This document shows, in pieces, positions 8,612-17,083 of a stretch of DNA of 64,000 nt. The notes under the pieces are model-generated. The model worked only from the letters and a program-made list of their open reading frames with translations. It was not told the DNA's origin and searched no databases. The translations under genes and the position numbers were made by a program. Numbering within the stretch: the stretch's first letter is position 1; every line of letters begins with the position of its first letter. Source of the stretch: Acidobacteriota bacterium (GTDB taxonomy: Bacteria > Acidobacteriota > Terriglobia > Bryobacterales > Bryobacteraceae); assembly GCA_029776225.1 (NCBI GenBank), contig JAKOTR010000102.1, positions 62,001-126,000 of the forward strand, read 5' to 3'.

Positions 8612-10090
8612 CTATTTCGGGCGCCAGCGTACGACGGGCCTGCGCGCGGCGGTGACTTCGTCCACCCGGCCGATGCGCGTGTTGTGCGGAGCCTTGGTGA
8701 CCAGCTCGGGGTTTTCTTCCACCTCGCGGGCAATGGAGATCATCGCGTCGATAAAGGCGTCCAGTTCGCGCTTGCTCTCGGTTTCCGTGGGCTCGATCAT
8801 CAACGCCCCGTGAACGATCAGCGGAAAGCTGACCGTGTAGGGGTGGAAGCCGTAGTCGATGAGCCGCTTGGCGATGTCGCCGGTACGGACGCCGTGCTTT
8901 GCCTGTCGCGCGTCGCTGAACACGCACTCGTGAAGCGAAGGCGCCTCGGCGGCAATCTCGTAATGCGCTTCGAGTTTCTTGCGGATGTAGTTGGCGTTCA
9001 GCACGGCGTCGAGCGTTGCGTTGCGCAGGCCTTCGCCCCCGTGCGCCATGATGTAGGCCAGCGCGCGCACCAGCACTCCAAAATTACCGTAAAAAGCGCG
9101 GACACGGCCGATTGAGAGCGGGCGCTGGTAATCGAAAACCCACTTGCCGTCTTGCTGCTTCAAGCGCGGCACGGGCAAAAAGGGTTCCAAATGCCGCTTC
9201 ACCGCCACCGGACCGCTGCCCGGACCGCCGCCTCCGTGCGGGGTCGAGAACGTCTTGTGCAGGTTCAGGTGCATGACGTCCACGCCGTTGTCGCCCGGCC
9301 GCGTGATGCCGGCCAGCGCGTTCATGTTCGCGCCATCCATATAGAGCAGCGCGCCTTTGTCGTGCAGAATCTGGGCGATCTTGCGAATGTTCACCTCAAG
9401 CACGCCGAGCGTGTTGGGGTTGGTGATCATCAGCGCGGCCACGTCCTCATCGACGATGCGGGCGAGCGCCTCCACGTCCACCATGCCGCGTTCGTTCGAG
9501 CGTATGTTCTCGACCGCGTAGCCGGCAATGGCGGCGGTGGCGGGGTTGGTGCCGTGGGCGGAGTCGGGAATCAGCACCTTCTTGCGCGGATTGCCCCTCG
9601 ATTCCAGCAGCGCGCGGATGAGCAGGATGCCCGTGAGCTCGCCGTGCGCTCCGGCGGCGGGCTGCAACGTTACCGCGTCCATGCCTGTAATTTCAGCGAG
9701 GGCGGCTTCCAGGCGCGCCATCACTTCGAGCGCTCCCTGCACCAGCGGCTCGGGCTGATACGGGTGCGCCCAGGCAAGTCCCTCGATCCGCGCTACGGCC
9801 TCGTTCACGCGCGGGTTGTACTTCATCGTGCAGGAGCCGAGCGGGTAAACACCGAGGTCGATGGCGTAATTCCAGGTGGAAAGGCGCGTGAAGTGGCGTA
9901 TGGCCTCCACCTCGCTGACCTCGGGGAAGCCCTCGATTTCCGCGCGCGTGTTTTCCGCGCCGAGAACTTCGGCGGCGTCCACCGGGGGCACGTCCAGCTC
10001 GGGAAGCTGGTAGCCCTTCTTGCCGGGGGAACTCAGTTCGAACAGCAGCGGCTCATTCCGGCTGACGTGGGTTCGCGCCTCGCGAATCAT
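8612..10090 (-). CDS. gcvPB: Glycine dehydrogenase (decarboxylating) subunit 2
   Basis: This 492-residue PLP enzyme subunit belongs to the glycine cleavage system. With GcvPA it decarboxylates glycine and passes the aminomethyl group to lipoyl-GcvH. The PLP lysine is Lys279 in [25 protein letters not shown] and [10 protein letters not shown] are also present. The length is normal for the split two-subunit form. Its ATG (10090) overlaps the gcvPA stop by four bases (ATGA), so it is the last gene of the coupled gcvT-gcvH-gcvPA-gcvPB operon. Confidence 0.96.
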   Translation of the reverse strand: MIREARTHVSRNEPLLFELSSPGKKGYQLPELDVPPVDAAEVLGAENTRAEIEGFPEVSEVEAIRHFTRLSTWNYAIDLGVYPLGSCTMKYNPRVNEAVARIEGLAWAHPYQPEPLVQGALEVMARLEAALAEITGMDAVTLQPAAGAHGELTGILLIRALLESRGNPRKKVLIPDSAHGTNPATAAIAGYAVENIRSNERGMVDVEALARIVDEDVAALMITNPNTLGVLEVNIRKIAQILHDKGALLYMDGANMNALAGITRPGDNGVDVMHLNLHKTFSTPHGGGGPGSGPVAVKRHLEPFLPVPRLKQQDGKWVFDYQRPLSIGRVRAFYGNFGVLVRALAYIMAHGGEGLRNATLDAVLNANYIRKKLEAHYEIAAEAPSLHECVFSDARQAKHGVRTGDIAKRLIDYGFHPYTVSFPLIVHGALMIEPTETESKRELDAFIDAMISIAREVEENPELVTKAPHNTRIGRVDEVTAARRPVVRWRPK

Positions 10091-11427
10091 TGCGCCTCCA
10101 CCTCCCGCGGCTCGGCCGCGCTTGCGAAGGCCTCCGCCACTGCATCCATGTCAGGACGCCGGCTCATCTCGGTTGCGCAAAGCAGCATCGCGTTTTTCAG
10201 TTCCGGATAGAAGCGGCCCAGCGGAAGGCCGCCAATGATCTTCTTCTCGAGCAGCGCTTCGTTGAGAGCCACGGGGTCTTCCACGGTGGCGACAAACTCG
10301 TTGAAGAACGGGCCGTTGAACCGCAGCGGCAGCTTGCCGGCAAGATAGTGCGCCTTCGCCAGGTTCTGCTCGGCAAGTTCGCGCAGGCCCTGCTTGCCAT
10401 AGACGGTCATGAAAACCGTGGCCATCAGCGCGACCAGCGCCTGGTTGGTGCAGATATTGGATGTGGCCTTCTCGCGGCGTATGTGCTGCTCGCGGGTGGC
10501 CAGCGTCAGGCAGTACGCGCGGTTGCCGCGGGTGTCCACGGTCTCGCCTACCAGCCGCCCAGGAATCTGGCGGATATATTTCTCCCGCGTTGCGATCACA
10601 CCGGCAAATGGACCGCCAAAGCTCGGGGAAATGGCGAACGATTGCAGCTCGCCTGCCACAATGTCCGCAGCCGAAGGCGGAGCGATGATCCCGAGCGCCG
10701 TTGCCTCGGTGAACACGTCCACCAGCAGCGCGCCCGCGCCATGCGCGAGCTCCGCCGCCGCTCTGATGTCTTCGATGACGCCGAAGAAGTTCGGCGACTG
10801 CACGATCACCGCCGCGGTTGCGCCGTCGAGCTTGCGTTCGAGGTCTTCCAGATCGAGCGCGCCGCTTACGGCGTCGTACCCGAACTCGACCACCTCCAGC
10901 CCCTGGTTGCGCGCGTATGTAGCCAGCACTTCGCGGTATTCCGGATGGACGGTCCGTGCCACCAGCGCCCGCTTCCGGCCGGTGATCCGCACGGCCATCA
11001 TAGCGGCTTCGGCCATCGCCGTAGAGCCGTCGTACATGGACGCGTTGGCCACGTCCATGCCGGTGAGCTGGCACATCATCGTCTGGAACTCGAAGATGGC
11101 CGTCAGGGTGCCTTGTGAAATCTCGGCCTGGTAGGGCGTGTACGAAGTGAGGAACTCGCTCCGCGACACCACCGCATCCACCAGCACGGGGCGGTAGTGA
11201 TAATATGCCCCCGCGCCGAGAAAACACGGAGAACCGGTCACGTTCGCGGCGCCGCGCGCGCGGAACCAGTCGATAATCTCGTACTCCGACTTGCCGCTCT
11301 CGAGCGCGAGCGGGCGCGTCAAGCGCTCCTCAGGCGGCAGATGCGCGAACAACTCCTCGATGGAGCTCAAACCGCACGCCGCCAGCATTTCACGGCGCTC
11401 GGATTCCGACTTCGGAAGGTAACGCAA
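10087..11427 (-). CDS. gcvPA: Glycine dehydrogenase (decarboxylating) subunit 1
   Basis: This 446-residue partner of GcvPB forms the heterotetrameric P-protein. The start is TTG 11427 ([15 protein letters not shown]), which matches the conserved N-terminus of the family; no in-frame ATG fits as well. The family blocks [36 protein letters not shown] and FGGPFAGV are visible. It lies 17 bases after gcvH and overlaps gcvPB by four bases. Confidence 0.96.
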   Translation of the reverse strand: MRYLPKSESERREMLAACGLSSIEELFAHLPPEERLTRPLALESGKSEYEIIDWFRARGAANVTGSPCFLGAGAYYHYRPVLVDAVVSRSEFLTSYTPYQAEISQGTLTAIFEFQTMMCQLTGMDVANASMYDGSTAMAEAAMMAVRITGRKRALVARTVHPEYREVLATYARNQGLEVVEFGYDAVSGALDLEDLERKLDGATAAVIVQSPNFFGVIEDIRAAAELAHGAGALLVDVFTEATALGIIAPPSAADIVAGELQSFAISPSFGGPFAGVIATREKYIRQIPGRLVGETVDTRGNRAYCLTLATREQHIRREKATSNICTNQALVALMATVFMTVYGKQGLRELAEQNLAKAHYLAGKLPLRFNGPFFNEFVATVEDPVALNEALLEKKIIGGLPLGRFYPELKNAMLLCATEMSRRPDMDAVAEAFASAAEPREVEAQ

Positions 11428-11444
11428 ATGATTTGCTCCCGGAT

Positions 11445-11831
11445 CTACTCAGCGCCGGCGTAGCTCTTGTACTCGGCCGCGGACATCAGGCCGCTCAACT
11501 CGTCCTGGGCGCTGAGCTTGATCTTGACGAGCCAGGCGGCGCCGTGCGGGTCCTGATTCAGTTTCTCGGGCGCGTCGGCGAGCGATTCGTTGACCTCGAC
11601 CACCTCGCCCGAAACCGGCGAATAAATATCGGAAACGGCTTTTACGGATTCCACCGAACCAAGGGGCTTGCCCTGCTCGACAACCGCGCCGACCTTGGGC
11701 AGGTCCACATAGACGATGTCGCCCAGCTCCCGCTGAGCGTGGTCGGTGATGCCTATGGTGCCGATTTCACCATCCACCTGCACCCACTCGTGTTCTTTCG
11801 TGTAACGGAACTGCTCTGGATATGTGCTCAT
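11445..11831 (-). CDS. gcvH: Glycine cleavage system H protein
   Basis: This 128-residue lipoyl carrier shuttles the aminomethyl group between P-, T- and L-proteins. The lipoylated lysine is Lys64 in [19 protein letters not shown]. The length is as expected. Its ATG overlaps the gcvT stop by four bases. The L-protein (lipoamide dehydrogenase) gene is not in the window. Confidence 0.97.
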   Translation of the reverse strand: MSTYPEQFRYTKEHEWVQVDGEIGTIGITDHAQRELGDIVYVDLPKVGAVVEQGKPLGSVESVKAVSDIYSPVSGEVVEVNESLADAPEKLNQDPHGAAWLVKIKLSAQDELSGLMSAAEYKSYAGAE

Positions 11832-12931
11832 TTCGCTCGCTTGTAAAAGGGCGTTGGAACCGTTATCGCCTCGACAAGCTGGCCGCGGATCGAGATCTGG
11901 ATTTTTCGCCCGGTCGCCGCCAGCTCCGCCGGAAGGTAACAGAGCCCGATGTTCTTGTTCAGTGCCGGCGAAGGCCCTCCGCTGGTGACCCAGCCCGCGG
12001 GCGAACCATCGACATACACTTCATAGCCGTCGCGGCCAATACCGCGTCCGGTCATCTCAAAACCTGTCAGCTTTCTTCGGACCCCTTCCCGCTGCTGGCG
12101 CTCCAGGCGATCACGCCCCAAAAAATCGCCTTTCTCCATTTTAACGGTCCATCCGAGGCCGGCCTCGAAAGGGGTGATTTCCGCGCTGATTTCGTGTCCG
12201 TAGAGCGGCATGGCGGCTTCCAGCCGCAGTGTGTTTCGCGCGCCAAGGCCGCATGGTTTGATGCCGAACTCTTTGCCCGCTTCCAGAATCTTGTCCCAGA
12301 TGCGCGGCGCCTCCTCGGGCGGAATGTAGATTTCAAAACCGTCCTCGCCGGTGTAACCCGTCCGCGAGATGCGCGCGGGCGTGCCGCAGACCTCGCCGTC
12401 GGTGAACCAATAGTAGCGAAGGCTTGCCAGATCCACCGCCGTGAGCTTCTGAAGCGTAGCCGCAGCGTGCGGCCCCTGGATGGCAAGCTGCGCGTAGCGG
12501 TCGCTGGAAAGCTCGACCTCGGCATCCCAGCGGTTGTGCGCCTGGATGTGCCGGGCGTCCTTTTCCTGGTTCGAGGCGTTCACGCAAAGGAAGTAGTGGT
12601 CGTCGGCAACCTTGTGCACCAGGATGTCGTCGACGTAGCCGCCGTGCTCGTAAAGCAGCCCCGAATACTGAATCTGGCCAGCGCGGAGGCGTGCGAGCGC
12701 GTTCGTCGTGACAAAATTTACAAGTTCAAAAGCTTGAGGCCCGCGAACGTCGATCTCTCCCATGTGGCTGACGTCGAACAGGCCAACCGCGCGCCGGACC
12801 GTGTTGTGTTCCTCGACGATGCCGGAGTATTGCACCGGCATCTCCCAGCCGCCGAAATCCACCATGCGCGCGCCGTGGCGGCGGTGGACAGAATAAAGCG
12901 GCGTCTGCTTCAAACCGGCGGAAGGAGTCAT
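11828..12931 (-). CDS. gcvT: Aminomethyltransferase (glycine cleavage T protein)
   Basis: This 367-residue protein releases ammonia from aminomethyl-lipoyl-GcvH and makes 5,10-methylene-tetrahydrofolate. The start is ATG 12931 (MTPSAGLKQTPLYSVH); a TTG precedes it directly. Characteristic blocks are MVDFGGWEMPVQY, GLFDVSHMGEI, ISRTGYTGEDGFEIY and GLGARNTLRLEA. It is the first gene of the operon and is divergent from bacterioferritin. I did not see a glycine riboswitch in the 128 bases between them. Confidence 0.96.
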   Translation of the reverse strand: MTPSAGLKQTPLYSVHRRHGARMVDFGGWEMPVQYSGIVEEHNTVRRAVGLFDVSHMGEIDVRGPQAFELVNFVTTNALARLRAGQIQYSGLLYEHGGYVDDILVHKVADDHYFLCVNASNQEKDARHIQAHNRWDAEVELSSDRYAQLAIQGPHAAATLQKLTAVDLASLRYYWFTDGEVCGTPARISRTGYTGEDGFEIYIPPEEAPRIWDKILEAGKEFGIKPCGLGARNTLRLEAAMPLYGHEISAEITPFEAGLGWTVKMEKGDFLGRDRLERQQREGVRRKLTGFEMTGRGIGRDGYEVYVDGSPAGWVTSGGPSPALNKNIGLCYLPAELAATGRKIQISIRGQLVEAITVPTPFYKRAK

Positions 12932-13007
12932 CAAATCAGAAGCCTAACAGGGCGCTGGAAGCGTGTCAAATACAACAAAGCTCTGAGCTTGCGCGGCGCT
13001 TACGTCT

Positions 13008-13021
13008 GTTATTCTGATAAC
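13008..13021. promoter_or_regulatory. Perfect palindrome GTTAT-TCTG-ATAAC between gcvT and bfr
   Basis: The arms GTTAT (13008-13012) and ATAAC (13017-13021) are perfect inverted copies around TCTG. The site lies about 40 bases before the bfr ATG and about 75 bases before gcvT, in the only shared promoter region. It has the size of a dimeric-regulator operator; which regulator is unknown. Confidence 0.35.
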
Positions 13022-13059
13022 GAAGCGGTAAATTACTGTCAGCAGGAGAACGCGTCCTA

Positions 13060-13530
13060 ATGAAGGGAAACGAGAAAGTCATCGCAGCACTGAACGAAGC
13101 TCTAAAGTCCGAGTTGACCGCAATCAATCAATACTTTTTGCACGCGGAGATGCGCCATGACTGGGGATATCAGGGCCTTTACCAGATCACCAAGAAGCAA
13201 TCGATCGACGAGATGAAGCATGCGGAAAGTCTGATCGAGCGCATCCTGTTTCTGGAAGGCGCCCCGAACATGTCCGAGCTGTTCCCGATCAAGGTAGGGG
13301 AGAACGTGAAAGCCCAATTCGAAAACGACCTGGCGCTGGAACTGGAGGCGGTGGCCCGCTACAACGCCAGCATCAAGCTCTGCGCCGAGGTGGGCGACAA
13401 CGCCAGCCGCGAGCTCTTCGTGAAGCTGCTGAAGGACGAAGAAGAGCACGTGGATTTCCTCGAATCACAGCTCCACCTGATCAGCGAAGTCGGTTTGGAG
13501 CGCTATCTCACCGAGCAGATCCGGGGCTAA
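13060..13530 (+). CDS. bfr: Bacterioferritin
   Basis: This 156-residue ferritin-like four-helix protein oxidises and stores iron in 24-mers with haem. All ferroxidase ligands are present at the classical positions: Glu18, Glu51, His54, Glu94, Glu127 and His130. The haem-ligand methionine is also present (Met52 in SIDEMKHA). It ends four bases before the convergent patatin gene. A palindrome upstream may be its operator. Confidence 0.96.
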   Translation: MKGNEKVIAALNEALKSELTAINQYFLHAEMRHDWGYQGLYQITKKQSIDEMKHAESLIERILFLEGAPNMSELFPIKVGENVKAQFENDLALELEAVARYNASIKLCAEVGDNASRELFVKLLKDEEEHVDFLESQLHLISEVGLERYLTEQIRG

Positions 13531-13534
13531 GATT

Positions 13535-14392
13535 TCAGGCTGCTTCGGCAGCGGGCGCGCCCCGGCCGAGCCAGGACAGAATGCGAGGGAGGGCGGCCCG
13601 CGCCGCCTTCTCGCCCCTCTCGATCAGCTTTTGAGCGTTCGCGAATCCATCCCACTCCATCCCGCTCACATCCGGCTCGATCACCACATTCGCAAACCTC
13701 CGCCACTCGCGTTCAGCGCGCGACTGCATGATCTGAAAACAGCGGTTCACCACTTGCAGCATGTTACGCGGGTCGAAGCCGTCGCCGTTCACGGGAAGGC
13801 TGACCGCAATAACGTGAGTCGCGCCCATCCGGCGGAGCGAATGCGCGGGCACCTCCATGGTCATGGCCCCGTCCACGAGGTAATGGCCGCGATACCGCAC
13901 GGGCTGGAAAAGGCCCGGGTAGGAGCAGCTCGCGCGGATCGGCAGCACCACGTCGCCGTAGTCGCGAAAGACGATCGGCCTGCCGGTGTTGAGGTCGGTG
14001 GCCGCGATGGCCAGCGGAATGCGCATCTCTTCAAACCGGTAGACCTTGAGCAGGCGGGCGATAAAATCCACCATGCGGTCGCTGCCGGCAAGGCCCAACC
14101 GGCTGATGGTCCACCGCCCTATGTCCCGGAACTTCATCTCCTTCGCGATGGCGGCGATCGTGCCCACTTCCGCGCCGCTGGCATAAGCCGATGCGACAAC
14201 CGCACCGGCGCTCACCCCTGCAATCATCGCGACAGGGACCTGGTATTCCTCCAAAACCTTCAGAATGCCCAGATGAGCGATGCCGCGTGCAAAGCCGCCG
14301 CCCAGGGCAAGCCCGATCACCGGACCGGACCCGGAGGGCGATTGCCGCGCCCATCTGCGAATTCTTGTAAGTATCCCCTGTGCCCTTCCCAT
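13535..14392 (-). CDS. Patatin-like phospholipase (RssA type)
   Basis: This 285-residue predicted lipid acyl hydrolase has the oxyanion loop GGGFARG (31-37), the nucleophile elbow GVSAG (Ser61) and the catalytic Asp in YLVDGAM (Asp174). There is no signal peptide, so it is a cytoplasmic or membrane-associated bacterial patatin of the RssA/YlbK group. The substrate is unknown. It is convergent with bfr and divergent from the PIG-L cassette. Confidence 0.88.
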   Translation of the reverse strand: MGRAQGILTRIRRWARQSPSGSGPVIGLALGGGFARGIAHLGILKVLEEYQVPVAMIAGVSAGAVVASAYASGAEVGTIAAIAKEMKFRDIGRWTISRLGLAGSDRMVDFIARLLKVYRFEEMRIPLAIAATDLNTGRPIVFRDYGDVVLPIRASCSYPGLFQPVRYRGHYLVDGAMTMEVPAHSLRRMGATHVIAVSLPVNGDGFDPRNMLQVVNRCFQIMQSRAEREWRRFANVVIEPDVSGMEWDGFANAQKLIERGEKAARAALPRILSWLGRGAPAAEAA

Positions 14393-14492
14393 CCCCGCGG
14401 GGCCCTCGTGAAATCGTCTACTATTATTGATTTAGATGTGCGCAAGCGGCTGTGGGGTTTCCGTGCGTGCAACAGCAAAGGGAGGGGCGTGT

Positions 14493-16940
14493 TTGGGCAG
14501 GCTGCTTCTGCTGATTCTCTGCGTTGCGTTGGGCGCGGGCGCCCAGCCGAACCTGTCCGGCGAAGCTCGTATCCGCCTCGCGCTCAAGAGGCTGAACACG
14601 CTTGGCAGCGTGCTGATGATCGGGGCCCATCCCGACGATGAACACACGGCAACGCTCGCGTACCTGGCGCGCGGCAGGGGCATTCGCACTGCTTATCTCT
14701 CGCTGACGCGCGGCGAGGGCGGGCAGAACCTGATCGGTCCGGAGCGCGGCCATTTGCTCGGCCTGATCCGCACGGAAGAATTGCTCGCTGCTCGGGAGAT
14801 CGACGGCGCGGAGCAGTACTTCACGCGAGCGATCGATTTCGGCTTCAGCAAGAGCGTTGACGAAGCGCTGGCCAAGTGGGGGCGCGAAACAATCCTCGCC
14901 GATGTCGTCTGGAACATACGGCGTTTCCGTCCCGATGTGATCATCCTGTGCTTCTCCGACACCTCCTCGAGCGGCCACGGGCATCACCAGGCCTCGGCCG
15001 TTCTGGGCAAGGAAGCCTTCAACGCCGCGGCGGACCCAAATCGTTTCCCCGAGCAACTCAAGTTCGCCGGACCTTGGCACGCCAAACGGCTGCTGTGGAA
15101 TGTGTTCGGGCGCGCGCCGGGCGGCTCGTCCAGGGTGCTGGAGATCGAAACCGGCGCTTACAACCCCGTGCTCGGCTATTCCTACAACGAGATCGCCGGG
15201 ATGAGCCGCAGCATGCACCGTTCGCAGGCGATGGGCAGCCCTCAGCGGCGCGGCGCCGCCACGGCCAACCTCGTTCTTGTAGCTGGAGAACCGGCCACGA
15301 AGGACATCTTCGAGAACATCGACACGAGCTGGAACCGCGTCGAGGGCGGAGCGGAAGCCGGCCGCATTCTGGCCGAGGCGGAGCGGTCGTTTGATCCAGC
15401 GCAGCCCGAGAAGATCGTTCCTCTATTGCTCGACGCGCGGCGGCGAATCGCTGGGCTCAAAGACTTCTGGGCGCGCGAGAAGCTACGCGAACTGGACGAG
15501 GTCATCGCGCTGTGCGCGGGCCTTTGGTTGGACGCCTCGGCTGACCGCTACGAGGCGGCGCCCGGCTCGACGGTAACCATCCGCGCCACTGCGCTGAACC
15601 GTTCTTCGGTTCCCATCCGGCTCGCGGCCGTGACGCTGAAAGACACTGCGCTCGTCGACGCCGAGTTGCCTTTCAACCAGCCGGTAGTCCGCGAATTCCA
15701 ATGGAAAGTGCCCGAGGACGCCGCGTATTCACAGCCATACTGGCTGCGCGAGGCGCCGAAGGGCGAAGTCTACTCGATCCCCGATCAGCAGTTGGTGGGA
15801 GCGCCGGAAAATCCGCCGGAGCTGGAGGTGCGCTTCAAACTGCGCATCGGCGCCGAGGAGATCGAGTTCACCCGACCGGTGATCCACCGCTACGTAGACC
15901 GGCTGAGGGGCGAGCTGACGCGGCCGTTCGTGATCGCGCCTCCGATCGCGCTGCGATTCGCCGAGCCCGTCCTGGTCCTGCCCGGCCCGCAGCGGCGCAA
16001 ATTCGAAGTGGTAGTCCGGGGAAGTGTGCCGGGGGCATCCGGCGAGGTCACGCTTGATGCTCCAAGAGGCTGGAAGATCGAGCCGGCAGCGAGAAAATTC
16101 CAGTTGGGCGAAGCCGGCCAGGAGCAGACGTTGTCCTTCGAAGCGGCTGCGGAGGCGGAAGCGGCGCCAGGCTGGATCCGCGCAACCGCACTATACGGAT
16201 CGCAGCGGATCTCTTCCGGTATCGAAGTGATTGCCCATCCGCACATACGAACCCAAACGGTCTTTCCGGAAGCGGCACTGAAAGCCGTGCGTGTGGATGC
16301 CGCCGTGCTCGTGAAAAACGTCGGCTACGTGGCGGGCGCCGGAGACGAGGTGCCGCAAGCCCTGCGGCAGCTTGGCTGTGACGTGACGTTCCTGGAGGCG
16401 GAAGACCTCGCGAAGGCGGACCTGAGCCGCTTCGACGCAATCGTGACCGGCATACGCGCCTACAATGTGCGGCCCGATCTCCGGGCGAACCAGCAGCGGC
16501 TGCTCGAATACGTCAGAAACGGCGGCACGCTGGTGGTGCAGTACGTCACACCAGAGGGTCAAACGATCCGCAACATCGGGCCCTTCCCGCTGCAAATATC
16601 GCGAGACCGCGTGAGCGTGGAAGAAGCGCCGGTGACGTTCCCGAATCCGGAAAGCCCATTGCTCCGGCAGCCAAACCGCATCACTGCGGCCGATTTCGAC
16701 GGATGGGTTCAGGAGCGCGGCCTGTATTTCGCCGCGGAGTGGGACCCGCGGTACAACACTCTCTTTGAGTCTCACGACCCTGGCGAACCGCCGCGTCCGG
16801 GCGGCACGCTGTATGCGCGGTATGGCAAGGGCGTGTACGTCTTCACGGCCTACTCATGGTTCCGGCAGCTTCCTGCCGGTGTGCCCGGCGCGTTTCGCAT
16901 CTTTGCGAATCTGCTGAGCGCGGGAAAGGTGCTTCCATGA
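14493..16940 (+). CDS. Secreted PIG-L family deacetylase, multidomain
   Basis: This is an 815-residue protein. TTG 14493 is preferred because AAAGGGAGGGG lies about six bases upstream and it yields a compact signal peptide (MGRLLLLILCVALGAGAQP); ATG 14436 adds 19 Cys-rich residues. The Zn-dependent N-acetylglucosaminyl deacetylase domain covers residues ~37-290, with AHPDDE (45-50) and GHGHH (161-165). A middle beta-sandwich region and a C-terminal amidotransferase-like fold (residues ~590-800; QLGCDVTFLEAEDL, then GGTLVVQYV) follow. It probably deacetylates an exported amino-sugar conjugate. Its stop overlaps the next ATG (ATGA). Confidence 0.85.
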   Translation: MGRLLLLILCVALGAGAQPNLSGEARIRLALKRLNTLGSVLMIGAHPDDEHTATLAYLARGRGIRTAYLSLTRGEGGQNLIGPERGHLLGLIRTEELLAAREIDGAEQYFTRAIDFGFSKSVDEALAKWGRETILADVVWNIRRFRPDVIILCFSDTSSSGHGHHQASAVLGKEAFNAAADPNRFPEQLKFAGPWHAKRLLWNVFGRAPGGSSRVLEIETGAYNPVLGYSYNEIAGMSRSMHRSQAMGSPQRRGAATANLVLVAGEPATKDIFENIDTSWNRVEGGAEAGRILAEAERSFDPAQPEKIVPLLLDARRRIAGLKDFWAREKLRELDEVIALCAGLWLDASADRYEAAPGSTVTIRATALNRSSVPIRLAAVTLKDTALVDAELPFNQPVVREFQWKVPEDAAYSQPYWLREAPKGEVYSIPDQQLVGAPENPPELEVRFKLRIGAEEIEFTRPVIHRYVDRLRGELTRPFVIAPPIALRFAEPVLVLPGPQRRKFEVVVRGSVPGASGEVTLDAPRGWKIEPAARKFQLGEAGQEQTLSFEAAAEAEAAPGWIRATALYGSQRISSGIEVIAHPHIRTQTVFPEAALKAVRVDAAVLVKNVGYVAGAGDEVPQALRQLGCDVTFLEAEDLAKADLSRFDAIVTGIRAYNVRPDLRANQQRLLEYVRNGGTLVVQYVTPEGQTIRNIGPFPLQISRDRVSVEEAPVTFPNPESPLLRQPNRITAADFDGWVQERGLYFAAEWDPRYNTLFESHDPGEPPRPGGTLYARYGKGVYVFTAYSWFRQLPAGVPGAFRIFANLLSAGKVLP

Positions 16941-17083
16941 ACGCGAATCGCTCCGAACGGCCCGACGCCGACGAACCACCGCCCTTTCTGGGAACCTGGC
17001 GCCGCGTGTATGCCGCCGTCCTGCTCTACCTGGCTTCGCTGATCCTGCTGTTCTACATCTTCACGCGGGTGTTTTCCATATGA
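16937..17083 (+). CDS. 48-aa single-span membrane peptide between PIG-L and SSS genes
   Basis: This tiny gene is defined by ATGA overlaps at both ends: its ATG (16937) overlaps the deacetylase stop, and its TGA overlaps the symporter ATG (17080). The product has a hydrophilic N-terminus (MNANRSERPDADEPPPFL) and one membrane span (AAVLLYLASLILLFYIF). Small membrane partners next to SSS transporters are known (for example YhdT beside PanF), so an accessory subunit is plausible, but this family is not one I recognise. Confidence 0.75.
   Translation: MNANRSERPDADEPPPFLGTWRRVYAAVLLYLASLILLFYIFTRVFSI

Noticed and set aside
12932-13059. Glycine riboswitch upstream of gcvT
   Set aside because: The region is only 128 bases and shared with bfr; I could not find the paired-aptamer layout or its conserved G/A blocks.
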